Shown here: in pieces, positions 62,222 to 64,000 of the stretch
How positions within the stretch are numbered: position 1 is the first letter of the stretch
How the letters are laid out: every line of letters begins with the position of its first letter
Assembly: GCF_018863235.1 (NCBI RefSeq)
Contig: NZ_JAHKRS010000010.1
Location: forward strand, 106,377-170,376
DNA: 64,000 nt
Source: Pseudomaricurvus albidus
Lineage (GTDB): Bacteria > Pseudomonadota > Gammaproteobacteria > Pseudomonadales > Cellvibrionaceae
Reading direction: 5' to 3'
Notes under the pieces: generated by a model
The model's input: the letters and a program-made list of their open reading frames with translations, nothing else
Databases searched by the model: none
Told to the model about the DNA's origin: nothing
Program-made: the position numbers and the translations under genes

Positions 62222-62273
62222 CTGATTTTTTATACAGTGACTGTGATTATATACAGTGTTTGGCACTGTGCAA
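62222..62273 (-). promoter_or_regulatory. lexA promoter with two LexA (SOS) boxes
   Basis: On the minus strand, -35 TTGCAC (62273-62268), a 16-bp spacer and -10 TATAAT (62251-62246). LexA box 1 CTGTATATAATCACAG (62256-62241) covers the -10 and is a perfect CTGT-N8-ACAG. Box 2 CTGTATAAAAAATCAG (62237-62222) follows 3 bp later with one mismatch (TCAG). The double-box layout is that of E. coli lexA. Confidence 0.93.
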
Positions 62274-62361
62274 GTTTTTTTGGTGAAGTTAACTATACTT
62301 AGGATAAATGCTCCGTAACTCCTTGTTTTCAGGAGAATTTAAATTCGGTTCAGGAGGTTTT

Positions 62362-63009
62362 ATGCTTGATGCAAAAATGCCTGAAGCGTGGCGGGTGCTG
62401 CGTATTCAGTCGGAAGTCGTTGATGGTATTGAGCAGCTGATCAAGCTCAAGGGGGCAGTTACGGTCTTCGGAAGTGCCCGATTTAGGGAGGGCAGTCACT
62501 ATTATCAACTGGCTCGGGAATTGGGGCAGTTACTGGCAGAAGAAGGGATTCCGGTCATAACCGGAGGCGGCCCGGGCATTATGGAAGGTGCAAATCGAGG
62601 CGCTTTTGAGCGTGATGGCTCCTCAGTAGGGTTAAACATCACTCTCCCGAGAGAGCAGGGTGCAAACCCTTATCAGAATGTCAGTCTCACATTTCGATAC
62701 TTTTTTGTCAGAAAGTTCATGTTCGTGAAAAATGCTGTTGGTTTCGTCATATTTCCCGGAGGTTTCGGGACAATGGACGAGTTATTTGAGGCATTAACAC
62801 TGGTGCAGACTCAAAAAGTAGAGCCGTTTCCTATTGTGTTGCTCGGGAGAGACTACTGGCAGGGACTTTTGAGCTGGATGAAGGGTGCCATGGTTGAGCA
62901 GAAGTGTATCGACACGGAAGAGTTGGCTCTCTTCAGTGTGGTGGATAGTGTCCAAGAGGTGCGCGATATTCTAAAAGATCATCTGGCTTGCCGGGCACAA
63001 CTGCCTTGA
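62362..63009 (+). CDS. LOG-family protein (TIGR00730-like)
   Basis: A 215-residue Rossmann-fold protein of the lysine-decarboxylase-like/LOG family. The signatures are TGGGPGIMEGANRGAF near residue 75 and PGGFGTMDELFEALT near residue 135. LOG proteins hydrolyse nucleoside monophosphates to free base and ribose 5-phosphate; the old 'lysine decarboxylase' name is not correct. AGGAGG lies 6 nt before ATG 62362, which decides the start. Divergent from lexA. Confidence 0.9.
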   Translation: MLDAKMPEAWRVLRIQSEVVDGIEQLIKLKGAVTVFGSARFREGSHYYQLARELGQLLAEEGIPVITGGGPGIMEGANRGAFERDGSSVGLNITLPREQGANPYQNVSLTFRYFFVRKFMFVKNAVGFVIFPGGFGTMDELFEALTLVQTQKVEPFPIVLLGRDYWQGLLSWMKGAMVEQKCIDTEELALFSVVDSVQEVRDILKDHLACRAQLP

Positions 63010-63023
63010 GGTCACGCAGACCC

Positions 63024-63353
63024 TTAAAGCTCGTCCGAACCCTGAAACAGATCGGGTTCAATCTGGTTTAAAGGGTCGTTCCAGTTACAAGGGTTCAGAT
63101 TCGATTCGTCGTTCCAGCTGTTTGGCATGGACATTTCAAAGGCGGCACTGGCATCTTCGGGGGGAGATGCCGGAATCAAAGACATTTCAGACCAGGTGTC
63201 CAAATCAACTTCGCCAACTTCACCGTCGAGATACTGTAATTCGACCGTCCCTGATCGGGTGTCGAGAGCAACAACCTCAAAATACAGATTTTCGACGATA
63301 TCCTGATACCATTCCCCGATAATGGCGCGCGAACTTGGGCTTGTAGTGGCCAT
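63024..63353 (-). CDS. DUF6763-like small acidic protein
   Basis: A 109-residue acidic protein. The N-terminal half (GEWYQDIVENLYFEVVALD, GTVELQYLDGEVGEVDLDTW) has the compact beta pattern I associate with DUF6763. The C-terminal half is Asn/Pro/Trp-rich. Function unknown. GGAAGG upstream of the ATG. It is convergent with the LOG gene, 14 bp apart. Confidence 0.72.
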   Translation of the reverse strand: MATTSPSSRAIIGEWYQDIVENLYFEVVALDTRSGTVELQYLDGEVGEVDLDTWSEMSLIPASPPEDASAAFEMSMPNSWNDESNLNPCNWNDPLNQIEPDLFQGSDEL

Positions 63354-63706
63354 GTGGTGTTACCTTCCGTTTTCTGAGTCTTGATTAATTTTCTATTGTG
63401 ATTTCAAAACCTTGATGTTGTGTTTGGTCTTTGTCTGGATAATGGGTGAATAAAATTTATTGGTTATGATCAAAACATACCTTCTTGAAGAGGGGGTTGA
63501 AAGCCTGTCATTTTAGTCTGTAAAAGTAACTCAATCTGGTTGTATTTCATCCGATTTATGGGGGAGAGCTAACGTATTAATTTCAAAGGTGTTTTTAAAG
63601 TCGTCGGTAAATTGTTCACGAAGCTTACTCCGCAGGGCTATTCAGACAGTCGGGCAGATAATAAAACAGTCTAAAAAATTGACGCTAAAGTACTCTTTCA
63701 TATCAG
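63354..63706. other. 353-bp AT-rich region without genes
   Basis: No ORF with a ribosome-binding site, no tRNA or hairpin with a T-run was seen here. It separates the last core gene from the remnant and insertion element at the right edge. Confidence 0.5.
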
Positions 63707-63838
63707 ATGAATCATCGGGTCTGGCTCCCTGTTTTTGTGTTCTTGATTCCCGTTGACGGCGTGCTTGCAGGTGAGGTGAGGCTTTATACCAGCTTGACAT
63801 CAATATCTTCTAAACGTATGTTCCAAAGCCTTGTTTGA
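63707..63838 (+). pseudogene. 43-codon signal-peptide-like ORF, possible truncated gene
   Basis: The frame begins MNHRVWLPVFVFLIPVDGVL and has the n-h-c layout of a signal peptide with a possible cleavage after VLA. It then runs EVRLYTSLTSISSKRMF and stops. The next ~20-50 bp belong to an IS3-like element. This looks like the 5' end of an exported-protein gene cut off near the insertion, but it could be an accidental ORF; the ribosome-binding site is weak. Confidence 0.35.
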
Positions 63839-63859
63839 ATAAGTAAAGAAAGGACGGCA

Positions 63860-64000
63860 ATGAGCCAGCCGGATGATCCTGCCCACCAATGATGGACACC
63901 CTGCTAAGCGAGTAAGCTACGCTACAGAGGTGAACCATGACAGAAAAGGCAGGAAAGAAGAAAGCAACCCGAAGGCAGCACCCTCCCGAATTCCGGCGTG
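63860..64000 (+). mobile_element. Left end of an IS3-like insertion sequence (partial)
   Basis: The leader DNA before the transposase start (GGATGATCCTGCCCACC, GATGGACACC) and the following frame look like an IS3-family element. The exact terminal repeat and any target duplication cannot be set because the other end is outside the window; the left boundary is approximate (63840-63890). Confidence 0.55.
63937..64000 (+). CDS. IS3-family transposase OrfA, N-terminal fragment
   Basis: ATG with AGAGGTG upstream opens a very basic frame (MTEKAGKKKATRRQHPPEFR), the usual start of the IS3 OrfA helix-turn-helix protein (…RRxHxPEFK). Only 21 codons lie in the window; the frame is open at the edge, so intactness is unknown. 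Confidence 0.6.
   Translation, partial: MTEKAGKKKATRRQHPPEFRR

Overview
The window is about 64 kb of bacterial chromosome at roughly 50% GC, densely packed with housekeeping genes. Gene content and order point to a gammaproteobacterium of the Pseudomonas / Marinobacter / Hahella neighbourhood. The blocks parC-parP-cheW-DUF2802, moxR-DUF58-DUF4381-batA-batB-batD, gdhB-DUF2835, pyrD/rmf/rlmL, slt/uup and topA-DUF6586-sulA-lexA all have close counterparts in Pseudomonas (comparison from memory, not from a search). No phage, integron, CRISPR array, tRNA or rRNA was found. The only mobile DNA is the start of an IS3-like element at the right edge.

Layout. 1-3.0 kb: the tail of a flagellar/chemotaxis cluster (polar-localisation ATPase ParC, adaptor ParP, CheW, DUF2802 protein). 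3.1-6.7 kb: a periplasmic rhodanese; a class I cyclic-di-GMP riboswitch in front of an unrecognised single-span membrane protein; a MoxR ATPase with a VWA partner. 6.7-11.4 kb: an attenuator-like leader (short peptide ending in Leu/Val/Ile codons, then a strong terminator) upstream of a MATE transporter; rsuA; a hipBA module with clustered operator-like repeats. 11.6-21.5 kb: rhlE, a diguanylate cyclase, recQ, a DUF4124 protein, a TetR regulator divergent from an AidB-like acyl-CoA dehydrogenase with two matching palindromes between them, and an unusual secreted aspartoacylase-like protein. 21.5-30.6 kb: simple-sequence repeats, a beta-helix protein and the six-gene Bat operon. 30.9-42.2 kb: the 1638-residue NAD-glutamate dehydrogenase, DUF2835, pyrD, rmf with a structured leader, rlmKL and uvrB. 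42.3-46.8 kb: a Ser/Thr kinase, a PP2C phosphatase and a divergent double-FHA protein, forming a threonine-phosphorylation module with no type VI secretion genes beside it. 46.9-56.1 kb: DUF5610 protein, glutaredoxin, CheV, Slt, Uup, universal stress protein and two unrecognised membrane-anchored proteins. 56.5-63.4 kb: topA, a PaiB-like protein, DUF6586, a small conserved protein, the SOS pair lexA-sulA under two LexA boxes, a LOG-family protein and a DUF6763-like protein. The edge carries a 43-codon signal-peptide-like remnant and the IS3-like element.

How the genes work together. Motility and c-di-GMP signalling recur (ParC/ParP/CheW, CheV, a diguanylate cyclase with an inhibitory site, a c-di-GMP riboswitch). 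DNA repair and SOS are represented by recQ, uvrB, lexA and sulA. Stationary-phase or stress functions include rmf, uspA, hipBA and the Bat operon. Most of the window is ordinary core genome. The parts that merit a second look are the regulatory RNAs (c-di-GMP riboswitch on an orphan gene, leader peptide/terminator before the MATE gene, folded rmf leader) and the kinase-phosphatase-FHA module. I did not see an obvious new defence or secretion system.
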